Notes under the pieces: generated by a model
Database searches by the model: none
What the model was told of the DNA's origin: nothing
What the model saw: the letters and a program-made list of their open reading frames with translations, nothing else
Made by a program: the position numbers and the translations under genes
Assembly (NCBI GenBank): GCA_044772875.1
Contig: CP173058.1
Coordinates: 1,736,001-1,800,000, forward strand
Source of the DNA: Morganella morganii_D
Lineage (GTDB): Bacteria; Pseudomonadota; Gammaproteobacteria; Enterobacterales; Enterobacteriaceae
Direction: 5' to 3'
DNA length: 64,000 bases
In this document: positions 18,221 to 27,185 of the stretch, one piece after another
Layout of the letters: every line of letters starts with the position of its first letter
Numbering within the stretch: the first letter of the stretch is position 1

Positions 18221-20302
18221 TTACTGCCGCAATTCGTGCTTCACATGTGCCGTCTGCAACTGGCTGTGTACCAGTTCCGACAAATCCTGAAGAGACAGCG
18301 ATTTTCCCTGCCAGATCCGGATCCCTGCCATCGCAATCATCAGTTTCTGCTTTTTGGCATCGTATTTAAAGAAACGGCTTTTTGCTGCCGTGACCGGCGC
18401 CGGTGCACCATCGGCCACATGCAGTGTGAGTGTCGCCACACCGGAGGTTTCCGCAATGTCATAATCCACAACGTAGTGCAGCGGATACGCCTGTGTCAGC
18501 TTATCACTGACCAGTTGCCCGTGACGGAAAGCAAACAGCGGCGCTTTTCCTCTGTCGCGGTACATAAAGGCCACTCCCCAAAACAGCAATAACAGCCACA
18601 AACCGTGAACCGCACCGGAAGCGATCAAATTTTCCGCTCCGAGTTTCACCGTGGCAATCCCCATCCCGGCCGCCACCGCCAGGCCAGAGATGAACATCAT
18701 CCGGAACATTTTCCGCCGCTCACTGATAATCACTTCATCTGCCGCATCAGATTCATGCAGCATGGTCTCCAGTGCTTCTGTCCGCTGTGTGGTGTACTCC
18801 GCGACCATGCCGGAAAGTGACGCCGTCAGCATCATGGAAATGGCTTTGGCATCCGTGAACAGAACCGCTATGTTGGCGTAATCGTCCGACTGCACTTCCC
18901 GCGCAGCGGCTGCCAGCAGCTCATCACTGATATCCTGAGACAGCGCTTCAATGCGGGTGCGGGTCTGCGGGTGGCTGTCGCTCGGGTGGCTGGTTGCCTC
19001 ATTCAGAAACTGTCCGGCTTCCGGCACACCTCGCTCACGCAGGCGTGCCATCACCACAGGTAATAAATCATCCGTTTTCAGGGTACCTTCATACAGCTCA
19101 CCCAATGTTTCAGAAATCACCTCACTGACCGCAGAGATACGCAGCAGTGATGACGCCACTGCCGCCGGTGAGCTGACAGATGCCCCGGCTTTATCGGCTT
19201 CCAGTTCGCGGATGCGGCTCCAGTGGCTGACAGCGAAATCAAACTGCTCAAGGAAGAAGATCCCGAGATACACTGACGGGCTCATAATCACTTTACTGTA
19301 GTAATCCTGCACCTCATTGGCCACCAGCGAAATACTGTGACTCATACCGGCATAGATCGGCGCAAAGTTCAGGCTGTAAGTGGTATCTTCGCCGGTAAAA
19401 TGCCCCAGTTCGTGCCCGATAACGGCACTGGCTTCTTCGCGGTTGAGCAGCGCGGAATAGAGCAGCGGGAAGTACAGGGTTTTCCCTTCAATCAGCTGAT
19501 CTTCATTCAGATTAATGCTGTGGGATGTCACATAAAAACATTCCGTCATACCAACAACAATATGGTCCGGCGGCGTTGTGCCGACTTTCGCGGCAATATC
19601 ATCCACCCACTGCCACAACCCCGGCGCTTCCTCACGGCTGACCGCATGCCCCGTCACATCAGACGGTTCGCTGCGAAACATGGCAAAGCTCTTGCGCAGC
19701 TTAAACAACCCTTTAATGATGTACCAGATAATCAGCACAATACTGATCAGAATAAAGATCATGATTTTCGCACCGCCGCCGCTTAACACGAAATTACCGG
19801 CGAACCACAGTGCTTCATAGGCCATAATACAGATAATACTCAGGCCGACCAGCGTCATCTGCCCGGTCAGAATAAACGGCAGCAGTTTGCGGCAGCGGGC
19901 AAAGACGTTCAGCAGAGCATCACGGGAGCGTCGGGCAGTACGGCCGCTGCTGATACAAAGATAAATCGCTCCTGCACCAAACAGCAGCGATAAAATCCCG
20001 GTGGCGATAGTCCCCTGACTGATACCCGCCCCGGCCAGAATCATGGTAATTTCGCTGCTGTATTTATTCAGCCCGCGGTTAATCATCCCCAGTTGCTGAC
20101 CGGCAGAAACCGTTTCCCCGTCATCGTAGGTAATTTGTGTATTCGGATCGTCAGCAATCAGACGCTGGAGTTCCGCTTTATCGGCCATGATATATTGGTA
20201 AGCCTGATATTCATCACTGACCCGCCAATACTGAAATGCACCCCAGGCAGTGAGAAGCAGCGGTAATAACAACAGCCATCCTGCTAATTTATTTCTCATC
20301 AT
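18221..20302 (-). CDS. large membrane-anchored M48-family metallopeptidase
   Basis: A 693-residue protein with the zinc-peptidase motif HELGH at residues 297-301 (SAVIGHELGHFTGED) and a downstream glutamate-rich helix (RIRELEADKAGA) that supplies the third ligand in M48 enzymes. Hydrophobic segments lie at about 8-26, 86-118, 147-170, 178-200 and again near 535-585. This puts the catalytic domain between two membrane blocks, as in HtpX-like proteins but more than twice their size. In E. coli this place holds yfcC instead. The substrate is unknown; a membrane-protein quality-control role is only a guess from the family. Confidence 0.85.
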   Translation of the reverse strand: MMRNKLAGWLLLLPLLLTAWGAFQYWRVSDEYQAYQYIMADKAELQRLIADDPNTQITYDDGETVSAGQQLGMINRGLNKYSSEITMILAGAGISQGTIATGILSLLFGAGAIYLCISSGRTARRSRDALLNVFARCRKLLPFILTGQMTLVGLSIICIMAYEALWFAGNFVLSGGGAKIMIFILISIVLIIWYIIKGLFKLRKSFAMFRSEPSDVTGHAVSREEAPGLWQWVDDIAAKVGTTPPDHIVVGMTECFYVTSHSINLNEDQLIEGKTLYFPLLYSALLNREEASAVIGHELGHFTGEDTTYSLNFAPIYAGMSHSISLVANEVQDYYSKVIMSPSVYLGIFFLEQFDFAVSHWSRIRELEADKAGASVSSPAAVASSLLRISAVSEVISETLGELYEGTLKTDDLLPVVMARLRERGVPEAGQFLNEATSHPSDSHPQTRTRIEALSQDISDELLAAAAREVQSDDYANIAVLFTDAKAISMMLTASLSGMVAEYTTQRTEALETMLHESDAADEVIISERRKMFRMMFISGLAVAAGMGIATVKLGAENLIASGAVHGLWLLLLFWGVAFMYRDRGKAPLFAFRHGQLVSDKLTQAYPLHYVVDYDIAETSGVATLTLHVADGAPAPVTAAKSRFFKYDAKKQKLMIAMAGIRIWQGKSLSLQDLSELVHSQLQTAHVKHELRQ

Positions 20303-20605
20303 TATTCTCGTTCAGGTTGTATTTTATAATCTTCCGCTTATTTCCGGATAATTCTCATTAACCCGATCTTATTATTTAAGATTCCTTTAATAAGACATAG
20401 CACTGGTCACATAAAACCATTGTAATTCATGCTATTAACGGAGATTTTTATGATTTGATATTATTGTTTGTATTCAGAACGGCATTCTACAGGAAAATGA
20501 TTAAAGCCAAAAACCGGAATACATCAAATTATACTGCTCCGCGTCTGGTTATATTCTTTTTTACCGATATTTTTACTGTCTGCATTTTATTTAACGGAAT
20601 TTTAA
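20303..20605. other. AT-rich spacer between M48 gene and yfcD
   Basis: About 300 bases, strongly AT-rich. An open frame on the plus strand starting at 20455 runs into the terminator and antisense to yfcD; it lacks a ribosome site and reads as hydrophobic low-complexity, so I do not call it. The region must contain the promoter of the M48 gene. Confidence 0.5.
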
Positions 20606-20634
20606 ATATAAAAAAGCCTGCATATTGCAGGCTT
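20606..20634 (-). terminator. rho-independent terminator of yfcD
   Basis: Read on the minus strand, a 9-bp perfect stem (AAGCCTGCA / TGCAGGCTT) with a 3-base loop is followed by a T run. It lies about 20 bases past the yfcD stop. Confidence 0.85.
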
Positions 20635-20654
20635 ATCCGGTTTTTATTCTTTTT

Positions 20655-21230
20655 TTATTCGCTGTCGCTGCTCATTTCCGCTTCAGGTGTTACAGCCGCT
20701 TTCTGCGACTCTGCCGGAGTATAATTCTGATTATTCCGCGTCAGCCAGAGTGAGAGTGCTTTCAGTGAGTCCGCCGTAAACTCGTCACAGCGGGCGGTGA
20801 TTTCTGCCGGGGTCAGCCAGGTCACTTCCGATACTTCACTTTCCTGAAGCGCGAACGGGCCGTGTGTCACACAGCTGAACAACCCGCCCCAGACACGGCA
20901 GACCGGCTCTTCATAATAAAACAGGCCATGTTCGGCAAATGGCACACCGGCAATCCCGAGTTCTTCCTCTGCTTCGCGCCGGGCAGAATCAAGCATCAGC
21001 TCGCCCTGTTGCACCACGCCGCCGGCAGTGGCATCCAGCAGGCCCGGGCAGAAATCTTTGTGCTCAGTCCGGCGCTGAACAAGAATTTTACCCATGCCGT
21101 CATGCACAACAATGTAGGTTGCCCGGTGACGCAGGTTTTCCGCCCGCATCTGCTCGCGGGTCGCCTGACCGATGACATCATTATTCTCATCGACCACGTC
21201 CACCCACTCGATAGCGCTATCTTGTTCCAT
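20655..21230 (-). CDS. yfcD: Nudix hydrolase YfcD
   Basis: A 191-residue Nudix-superfamily pyrophosphohydrolase of the IPP-isomerase-like subgroup. The Nudix box reads GGVVQQGELMLDSARREAEEELGIAG (about residues 68-93) with the REAEEEL metal-binding glutamates. It aligns fully with E. coli YfcD, whose substrate is not settled. The C-terminal tail (TPAESQKAAVTPEAEMSSDSE) is longer and acidic. AAAAGG lies 7 bases before the ATG. Confidence 0.92.
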   Translation of the reverse strand: MEQDSAIEWVDVVDENNDVIGQATREQMRAENLRHRATYIVVHDGMGKILVQRRTEHKDFCPGLLDATAGGVVQQGELMLDSARREAEEELGIAGVPFAEHGLFYYEEPVCRVWGGLFSCVTHGPFALQESEVSEVTWLTPAEITARCDEFTADSLKALSLWLTRNNQNYTPAESQKAAVTPEAEMSSDSE

Positions 21231-21488
21231 CCTCTAACCTTTTCTTTTTTATCAGCATTACGGATGCTGCTTCTGTTTTTTCAGTGACGCACGCCGATAA
21301 TCCGTGAGCCTCTGCTTTATACCGCTTTTATATACCAAACTAATAATGATAGTGTGCCATTATGGTCATTCAATCAGTATATCAAGAATTGATAGCGGTT
21401 CTATGATTGTTTTTCTTTCTTGCCGATCACATCCACCGGCAACAAAAAATGCTATAGTCAGAGAAACCTACCGGCAGAAGGAGCAGCT

Positions 21489-22400
21489 ATGCGTATTCTG
21501 GTCACAGGCGGTACCGGGCTTATCGGCACCCCGCTGGTGCAGGCACTGATTGCCCGGAAATATCAGGTGGTGGTTCTGAGCCGCTCACCGCAGAAAGTCT
21601 ATTCCCGTTTTTGCTCGGCCGCAGAAAACCTTAGTTCACTCAATGAGATAACGCATCTTAATGATATTGACGCGGTGATTAACCTCGCCGGTGAGCCTAT
21701 CGCAGATAAACGCTGGAGTGAAGAACAGAAAAAGCTGCTGTGTGAGAGCCGCTGGCAGATAACCGAACGGCTCAGTGAGCTGATCAACGCCAGTGAGACA
21801 CCGCCGGCAGTATTTCTTTCCGGCTCTGCCGTGGGCTGGTATGGTGATCAGGGGCAAACCGTGGTGACAGAGGATGACGAGCCGCATCCGGAATTCACCC
21901 ACACACTGTGCGACCGCTGGGAATCCCTGGCCATGAAGTCACAGAGTGAGAAAACCCGCGTCTGTCTGCTGCGCACCGGAATTGTGCTGTCCCCGGAAGG
22001 CGGAGCGCTGGCGAAACTGCTGCCGGTGTACCGTGCCGGTCTTGGCGGCCCTGTCGGTCATGGCCGCCAGTATATGCCGTGGATCCACATCAATGATATG
22101 GTCAGCGCCATTCTGTTTCTGCTGGATGACCCCGCACAGAGTGGCCCGTTCAATATGACCGCCCCTTATCCGTCCCATAATGAACAGTTTGCGGCAGTAC
22201 TGGCGCAGATACTGCACCGCCCGCATCTGCTGCGTGTACCGGCATTTGTGGTTAAGGCCCTGATGGGAGAAGCGGCGGTACTGGTGCTGGGCGGCCAGAA
22301 TGCCCTGCCGAAACGGCTGGAGGAAGCCGGGTTCGGCTGTCAGTTTATTAATCTGGAAGAAGCCCTGCGGGATTTACTGAACAGTCCGGTAAGTTATTAA
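21489..22400 (+). CDS. yfcH: epimerase-like NAD(P)-binding protein YfcH
   Basis: A 303-residue extended short-chain dehydrogenase/reductase of the TIGR01777/DUF1731 type. The Rossmann motif GGTGLIGTPLV is at residues 8-18; SGSAVGWYG is the active-site-serine region, and the C-terminal DUF1731 segment ends QFINLEEALRDLL. The ATG at 21489 has AAGGAG 7 bases upstream, so the longer open frame starting at 21420 is not used. It converges with ubiX. The reaction is unknown. Confidence 0.92.
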   Translation: MRILVTGGTGLIGTPLVQALIARKYQVVVLSRSPQKVYSRFCSAAENLSSLNEITHLNDIDAVINLAGEPIADKRWSEEQKKLLCESRWQITERLSELINASETPPAVFLSGSAVGWYGDQGQTVVTEDDEPHPEFTHTLCDRWESLAMKSQSEKTRVCLLRTGIVLSPEGGALAKLLPVYRAGLGGPVGHGRQYMPWIHINDMVSAILFLLDDPAQSGPFNMTAPYPSHNEQFAAVLAQILHRPHLLRVPAFVVKALMGEAAVLVLGGQNALPKRLEEAGFGCQFINLEEALRDLLNSPVSY

Positions 22401-22406
22401 TGCAGA

Positions 22407-22432
22407 ACCCGGCCGGTGACAAACGGCCGGGT
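22407..22432. terminator. bidirectional hairpin between yfcH and ubiX
   Basis: The perfect 9-bp GC-rich stem ACCCGGCCG / CGGCCGGGT with an 8-base loop fills the 40-base gap between the two convergent stop codons. It lacks a T run on either side. Confidence 0.5.
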
Positions 22433-22440
22433 GATTCAGA

Positions 22441-23034
22441 TTACGGCTGTGAGAAACGGGGATTTTTCGCCCCGCTCCAGCGGGTAAATAAATCTTCCGG
22501 TAGTTCAATATCAAACTGATCGAGTACACGGTTGATCGTCTGGTCAATAATATCCTGCACGGTTTCCGGCTGATGATAAAATGCGGGCATCGGCGGCATA
22601 ATCACCGCGCCGATTTCCGCCGCCTGAGTCATCAGCCGCAGGTGTCCCAGATGCAACGGTGTTTCACGCACGCCCAGCACCAGCTTGCGCCCTTCCTTGA
22701 GCACCACATCCGCCGCCCGGGTCACCAGGGTGTCTGTGTAGCTGTGGACGATCCCTGACAGGGTTTTCACCGAGCACGGCAGGACAACCATCCCCAGTGT
22801 TCTTACCGAGCCGGAGGAGATGCTGGCGGCGATATCGCGTTCATCATGCACCACATCCGCCAGTGCCTGCACATCGCGCAGACTGTACGTCGTTTCCAGC
22901 ACCAGTGTCTGCCGCGCAGCCTGACTGACAATCAGGTGGGTTTCCACCTCCGGCACCATTTGCAGGACTTCCAGCAGACGCACACCATAAACTGCACCAC
23001 TTGCGCCGGTCAGCCCCACAATCAGTTTTTTCAT
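22441..23034 (-). CDS. ubiX: flavin prenyltransferase UbiX
   Basis: Makes the prenylated FMN cofactor needed by the UbiD decarboxylase of ubiquinone synthesis, joining dimethylallyl phosphate to FMN. The 197-residue protein has the N-terminal flavodoxin-like motif GLTGASGAVYGVRLLEVL and the conserved LPCSVKTLSGIVHSY and RETPLHLGHLRLMTQAAEIGAVIMPPMPAFY. The ATG at 23034 is chosen by family start and AGGTGA upstream. It follows purF by 23 bases and probably shares its transcript. Confidence 0.95.
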   Translation of the reverse strand: MKKLIVGLTGASGAVYGVRLLEVLQMVPEVETHLIVSQAARQTLVLETTYSLRDVQALADVVHDERDIAASISSGSVRTLGMVVLPCSVKTLSGIVHSYTDTLVTRAADVVLKEGRKLVLGVRETPLHLGHLRLMTQAAEIGAVIMPPMPAFYHQPETVQDIIDQTINRVLDQFDIELPEDLFTRWSGAKNPRFSQP

Positions 23035-23057
23035 AACATCACCTGACAAAAAAGAGA

Positions 23058-24575
23058 TTAACCCTCATTATATATCTCAAGGTTCTCAATTTCGTTATGA
23101 TCCCGCAACTTTAATTCATCATCCTTACGTAAGTTTTCCACATAATCGAGATAATCCTGGTCGATATCTTTGGTGACATAGATACCATCAAACACTGAGG
23201 CTTCAAGACCGCGGATATCCGGGTTCTCTTCACGTACCGCATCGATAAGGTCACTCAAATCCTGGAAAATCAGAGCATCTGCACCAATCAGGCGGCAGAT
23301 TTCATCCGCTTCACGACCGTGAGCGATTAACTCATTAGCGTTAGGCATGTCGATACCGTAGACATTCGGGAAACGCACTTCCGGTGCCGCAGAGGCAAAA
23401 TAGACTTTCTTTGCCCCTGCTTCCCGTGCCAGTTCCACAATCTGCTCTGAGGTAGTACCGCGCACAATGGAATCATCCACCAGCAGCACGTTTTTGCCCC
23501 GGAACTCAGTGCGGTTGGCATTGAGTTTGCGGCGGACAGATTTTTTCCGCTCCTGCTGACCCGGCATGATAAAGGTGCGTCCCACATAGCGGTTTTTCAC
23601 AAACCCCTGACGGTACGGTTTATTCAGCATATGGGCGATTTCCAGCGCACTGTCCATCGAGGTTTCCGGAATCGGGATCACCACATCGATATCCAGATCT
23701 TCCCACTCGCGGGCAATTTTCGCACCGAGTTTCTGCCCCATACGCAGACGGGCGTTGTAGACAGAGACTTTATCGATAACGGAATCCGGACGGGCAAAAT
23801 AGACAAATTCGAACAGGCATGGTGTCAGTGACGGATTCGCCGCACACTGACGGGTATAGAGCTGTCCGGTTTCAGTGATGTAAACCGCTTCACCCGGTGC
23901 CACATCACGGAGATATTCAAAACCGAGGGTATCCAGTGCGACACTTTCAGACGCCACCATGTATTCTTCGCGACCGTCATTCAGGGCGCGTTTACCGAGC
24001 ACCAGCGGACGAATACCGTTCGGGTCACGGAACGCCAGCAGGCCGTGACCGATAATCAGTGCCACACAGGCATACGCGCCGCGGATTTTAGTATGCATCG
24101 CACTAACTGCGGCAAAAATATTGTCCGGCTCCAGCGGGTGCGCATCAAAGCGATCCAGCTCATACGCCAGCACGTTGAGCAGAATTTCAGAATCTGATGT
24201 GGTATTAACATGACGCCGTGCCGTTTCAAACAGCTGATACTTCAGCGTGTGCGCATTGGTCAGATTGCCGTTATGCGCCAGAGTGATACCGAAAGGTGAA
24301 TTAACATAAAAAGGCTGTGCTTCCGATGCGCTGGAGCTGCCTGCGGTCGGGTAGCGGACATGGCCAATCCCGAGTGTGCCCTGCAAACGCAGCATATGGC
24401 GGGTTTCGAAAACATCTTTCACCAGTCCGTTGGCTTTACGGAGCCGGAAACCATTATTACTGTCAATGGTTGCGATACCGGCTGCATCCTGACCACGGTG
24501 CTGTAACACCGTGAGTGCGTCATAAATTGATTGATTGACTTGCGTAAAACCAACGATACCAACAATACCACACAT
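23058..24575 (-). CDS. purF: amidophosphoribosyltransferase PurF
   Basis: First committed enzyme of purine synthesis: PRPP + glutamine to phosphoribosylamine. The N-terminal class II glutaminase begins MCGIVGIVG, with Cys2 as the nucleophile after Met removal; the C-terminal phosphoribosyltransferase domain carries the PRPP loop VLLVDDSIVRGTT. At 505 residues it has full family length. It lies 15 bases after cvpA, downstream of a PurR box. Confidence 0.98.
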   Translation of the reverse strand: MCGIVGIVGFTQVNQSIYDALTVLQHRGQDAAGIATIDSNNGFRLRKANGLVKDVFETRHMLRLQGTLGIGHVRYPTAGSSSASEAQPFYVNSPFGITLAHNGNLTNAHTLKYQLFETARRHVNTTSDSEILLNVLAYELDRFDAHPLEPDNIFAAVSAMHTKIRGAYACVALIIGHGLLAFRDPNGIRPLVLGKRALNDGREEYMVASESVALDTLGFEYLRDVAPGEAVYITETGQLYTRQCAANPSLTPCLFEFVYFARPDSVIDKVSVYNARLRMGQKLGAKIAREWEDLDIDVVIPIPETSMDSALEIAHMLNKPYRQGFVKNRYVGRTFIMPGQQERKKSVRRKLNANRTEFRGKNVLLVDDSIVRGTTSEQIVELAREAGAKKVYFASAAPEVRFPNVYGIDMPNANELIAHGREADEICRLIGADALIFQDLSDLIDAVREENPDIRGLEASVFDGIYVTKDIDQDYLDYVENLRKDDELKLRDHNEIENLEIYNEG

Positions 24576-24590
24576 GTAGTTTTTTCCTCA

Positions 24591-25097
24591 TCAGCCGGGC
24601 GGAGAAGGAAAATTCTCCGGCAGGAAACTTGACGCATTCTGGAGGTAGTCAAAGAACCACCTGATAACATGACTGAATTGGGGGATGAGTTGTGACTGCT
24701 GCCAGTCTCTGCTCTGACTCATCTGCGTGAAGCTGTCGAGGAAGAATAAAATTGCCGCCACGATCAGCACCCCGCGCAGAGCACCAAAACAAACCCCGAG
24801 AACACGATCTGTGCCTGATAAGCCTGTCCGCTGAACCAGTGAACCAATAACATGGTTGATCACTGAGCCGACAATCAGTGTCGCAACAAACAGAATCGCG
24901 ATAGCGATCCCGTTGCGGACCAGCGGGTCATCAAAGCGCGTGAAATAGTCTGCCAGCAACGGGAAAAACTCGCTGGCCACATAAAACGCACAGACCCAGG
25001 TCACTAACGATAAGGCTTCGCGAACGAAACCACGAACCAGGCTGACTAATGCCGAGAAAGCAATAATTGCAATAATTGCGTAATCAATCCAAACCAT
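24591..25097 (-). CDS. cvpA: colicin V production membrane protein CvpA
   Basis: A 168-residue inner-membrane protein with about four hydrophobic helices (5-22, 28-45, 66-85, 102-122), corresponding to E. coli CvpA, which is needed for colicin V production and affects envelope robustness. The start at 25097 (MVWIDYAIIAIIAF) matches the family. It is the first gene of the cvpA-purF unit, with a PurR operator 55 bases before the start. Confidence 0.94.
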   Translation of the reverse strand: MVWIDYAIIAIIAFSALVSLVRGFVREALSLVTWVCAFYVASEFFPLLADYFTRFDDPLVRNGIAIAILFVATLIVGSVINHVIGSLVQRTGLSGTDRVLGVCFGALRGVLIVAAILFFLDSFTQMSQSRDWQQSQLIPQFSHVIRWFFDYLQNASSFLPENFPSPPG

Positions 25098-25151
25098 ATC
25101 ACTATCCAAATTAATGCCCCGGCATCAGAGACGGGCGCATTCTAACAGAAA

Positions 25152-25167
25152 ACGAAAACGTTTGCGT
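25152..25167. promoter_or_regulatory. PurR operator of cvpA-purF
   Basis: ACGAAAACGTTTGCGT differs by one base from the PurR consensus ACGCAAACGTTTGCGT and lies where E. coli has its cvpA-purF PurR box. Purine excess should repress the operon through this site. Confidence 0.8.
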
Positions 25168-25198
25168 AACGGATTTTTGCTCTGTCCGAAAATAAATC

Positions 25199-25227
25199 GC
25201 GGCGAAATAAAAAATTATAATCGCCGC
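25199..25227 (-). terminator. hairpin between dedD and the cvpA promoter
   Basis: The perfect stem GCGGCGA / TCGCCGC encloses a 15-base AT-rich loop. It is 50 bases past the dedD stop, without a T run, so it may be a weak terminator separating the two operons. Confidence 0.4.
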
Positions 25228-25276
25228 AAAGAGTTAACTGATTTTATTACCTGATATTGCTAATCCATTAAATTTG

Positions 25277-25897
25277 CTACGGTTTATAAGCCTGTACCCG
25301 GCCATCCAGCCCTGTAAGCTGTCTCAGTTCTCCGAGCGAGGACTTCAGCTCTGCCTGTGACGCTGACGGCCCGACCATAATCAGTGTCAGTTTGCCGCGC
25401 GGCACGGTATATACCTGATAACCCGATAACCGCAGCGTGGCCACAATCTCCTCAACCTTACGGGCATTGGATAATGCCCCCAACTGCACAACATAAGCCT
25501 GTCCCTGAGGTGCTTTTTCCGGTTTCGGCTCCGGTTTCGGTGGCGGTTGTTTATCCGGTACCACGACCGGCGGCAGCGGATCAGCCCCCGGTGGCACATT
25601 GGACGTTGTGCTGCCGCCCGCTGACTCTTCTGCCGGAACTTCTTCCGTCCCGGTTTGTGCCGCTTCGGTAATCATTGCGCTGGATGCCCCTTCTGACGGC
25701 ATCGTCGGCATGGTCTGATTGATCGGATTTACCGCATCAATCTCATCCTGCTCTCCCTCCTTCGGGATAAGCGGGATGGCTGCGAACTGGTCTTCGTTAT
25801 ATTTCTTATCGCCGTCCAGCAGGACCGGCAGGACGATCACACCTACCGCCACCAGGATAATGGTTCCGGCTAAGCGATTCTGAAATTTACTGGCCAC
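25277..25897 (-). CDS. dedD: cell-division protein DedD (SPOR domain)
   Basis: A septal-ring protein anchored by one N-terminal helix (about 12-30, GTIILVAVGVIVLPVLL). It continues with an acidic then proline-rich linker (PPPKPEPKPEKAP) and ends with a SPOR domain (about 130-206, YVVQLGALSNARKVEEIVATLRLSGYQVYT) that binds denuded septal peptidoglycan. A GTG at 25897 is chosen over the GTG two codons earlier because AAGGA is 8 bases upstream and the family starts (x)ASKFQNRL. The start overlaps the folC end by 11 bases. Confidence 0.93.
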   Translation of the reverse strand: MASKFQNRLAGTIILVAVGVIVLPVLLDGDKKYNEDQFAAIPLIPKEGEQDEIDAVNPINQTMPTMPSEGASSAMITEAAQTGTEEVPAEESAGGSTTSNVPPGADPLPPVVVPDKQPPPKPEPKPEKAPQGQAYVVQLGALSNARKVEEIVATLRLSGYQVYTVPRGKLTLIMVGPSASQAELKSSLGELRQLTGLDGRVQAYKP

Positions 25898-27185
25898 CCG
25901 CACCTTCCTTCGCTAAAACGTCCATGACATGAGCAACCGTGTGGAATGACCCGCACACCACCACGATATCCTCCGGTGAGGCATCACGGCGCGCCTGTTC
26001 CCATGCGCTTTCCACATCCGCAAACTGCTGCGGGGCTGTCAGGTGCTCTGCCAGCTGTTCTGCCGGGGCTCCGCGCAGTTCCGTCAGCGGCGCGACATAC
26101 CAGTCAGTCACCTGCTCACCCAGCACCGCCAGGGTGCCTTTGATATCTTTGTCACCCAGCATACCGATCACCGCACGGACACGGCTCTGCGCGGTGCGCG
26201 GCAACTGTGCCAGTTTTGAGACCAGATAACCGGCAGCATGCGGGTTATGCGCCACATCCAGCACTGTCAGTGGTTTTTGTGACACAATCTGGAAACGGCC
26301 CGGCAGTTGTGCCTGACGCAACCCGGTATCAATCGCCTCACGGGTGATTGCCCGCCCGGTTTTGTCTTTCACCTGACGCAGATTGCAGATCACCGCCAGA
26401 GCCGTCGCAGCATTCGCCAGCGGTACATTCGGCAGCGGGAGATTGCCGAGGGTTTCATCCTCACACTGCCACGTCCAGTGGTCACCCTGTTCTGTATAAG
26501 ACCAGTCATCCGCACGGCAGAACAGCGAAGTTTCCAGCTTGTTCGCCACATCCGCAATGGTATAAGGTGCATCCGGTTCACCGATCACCGCCACACAGTG
26601 CGGACGGAAAATACCGGCTTTCTCGCGGGCAATGTGCTCGCGGTCAGCACCGAGCCAGTCGGTGTGATCCAGCGCAATACTGGTGATAGCCGTGATATGG
26701 GAATCAACAATATTGGTGGCATCCAGACGCCCGCCGAGGCCGACTTCCAGAATCACCACATCAAGGCTGGCTTCACGGAACAGCTGTAATGCCGCCAGTG
26801 TACCCGCTTCAAAATAGGTTAAAGTGATATCGCTGCGCTGCGCGTCAATATCCGCAAAGACACGGCAAAAATCCGCTTCCGGCGGGTTTTGTCCCTGAAT
26901 CCGCACCCGTTCGGTGTAATTCACCAGATGCGGGGAACTGTATACCCCCACCCGTAACCCTGCGGCGAGCAGGATGGATTCGAGTGTGTGGCAGGTGGTG
27001 CCCTTGCCGTTAGTCCCGGAAACAGTGATCACTTTCGGAGCGGGATAGCGCAGATTCATGATATCCGCCACCGCACCGACACGTTCCAGTCCCATATCAA
27101 TAACCTGCGTGTGCAGGTCACCCAGATAAGAAAGCCACGTCATCATTGATGACGCGGCTGCCGGTCTTTCTCGCTTATCAGACAT
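25887..27185 (-). CDS. folC: bifunctional folylpolyglutamate/dihydrofolate synthase FolC
   Basis: Joins glutamate to dihydropteroate and extends folate polyglutamates. The P-loop VSGTNGKGTTCHTLESIL lies near residue 60; HPHCVAVIG, DVAHNPHAAGYL and the C-terminal CGSFHTVAHVMDVL are typical. The ATG at 27185 overlaps the accD stop (ATGTCTGA), suggesting translational coupling; starts further upstream would lie inside accD. About 432 residues, near the E. coli length of 422. Confidence 0.95.
   Translation of the reverse strand: MSDKRERPAAASSMMTWLSYLGDLHTQVIDMGLERVGAVADIMNLRYPAPKVITVSGTNGKGTTCHTLESILLAAGLRVGVYSSPHLVNYTERVRIQGQNPPEADFCRVFADIDAQRSDITLTYFEAGTLAALQLFREASLDVVILEVGLGGRLDATNIVDSHITAITSIALDHTDWLGADREHIAREKAGIFRPHCVAVIGEPDAPYTIADVANKLETSLFCRADDWSYTEQGDHWTWQCEDETLGNLPLPNVPLANAATALAVICNLRQVKDKTGRAITREAIDTGLRQAQLPGRFQIVSQKPLTVLDVAHNPHAAGYLVSKLAQLPRTAQSRVRAVIGMLGDKDIKGTLAVLGEQVTDWYVAPLTELRGAPAEQLAEHLTAPQQFADVESAWEQARRDASPEDIVVVCGSFHTVAHVMDVLAKEGAGGQ

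Noticed and set aside
20455..20724. 89-codon hydrophobic open frame on the plus strand
   Set aside because: Runs through the yfcD terminator into yfcD antisense, no ribosome site, AT-driven composition.
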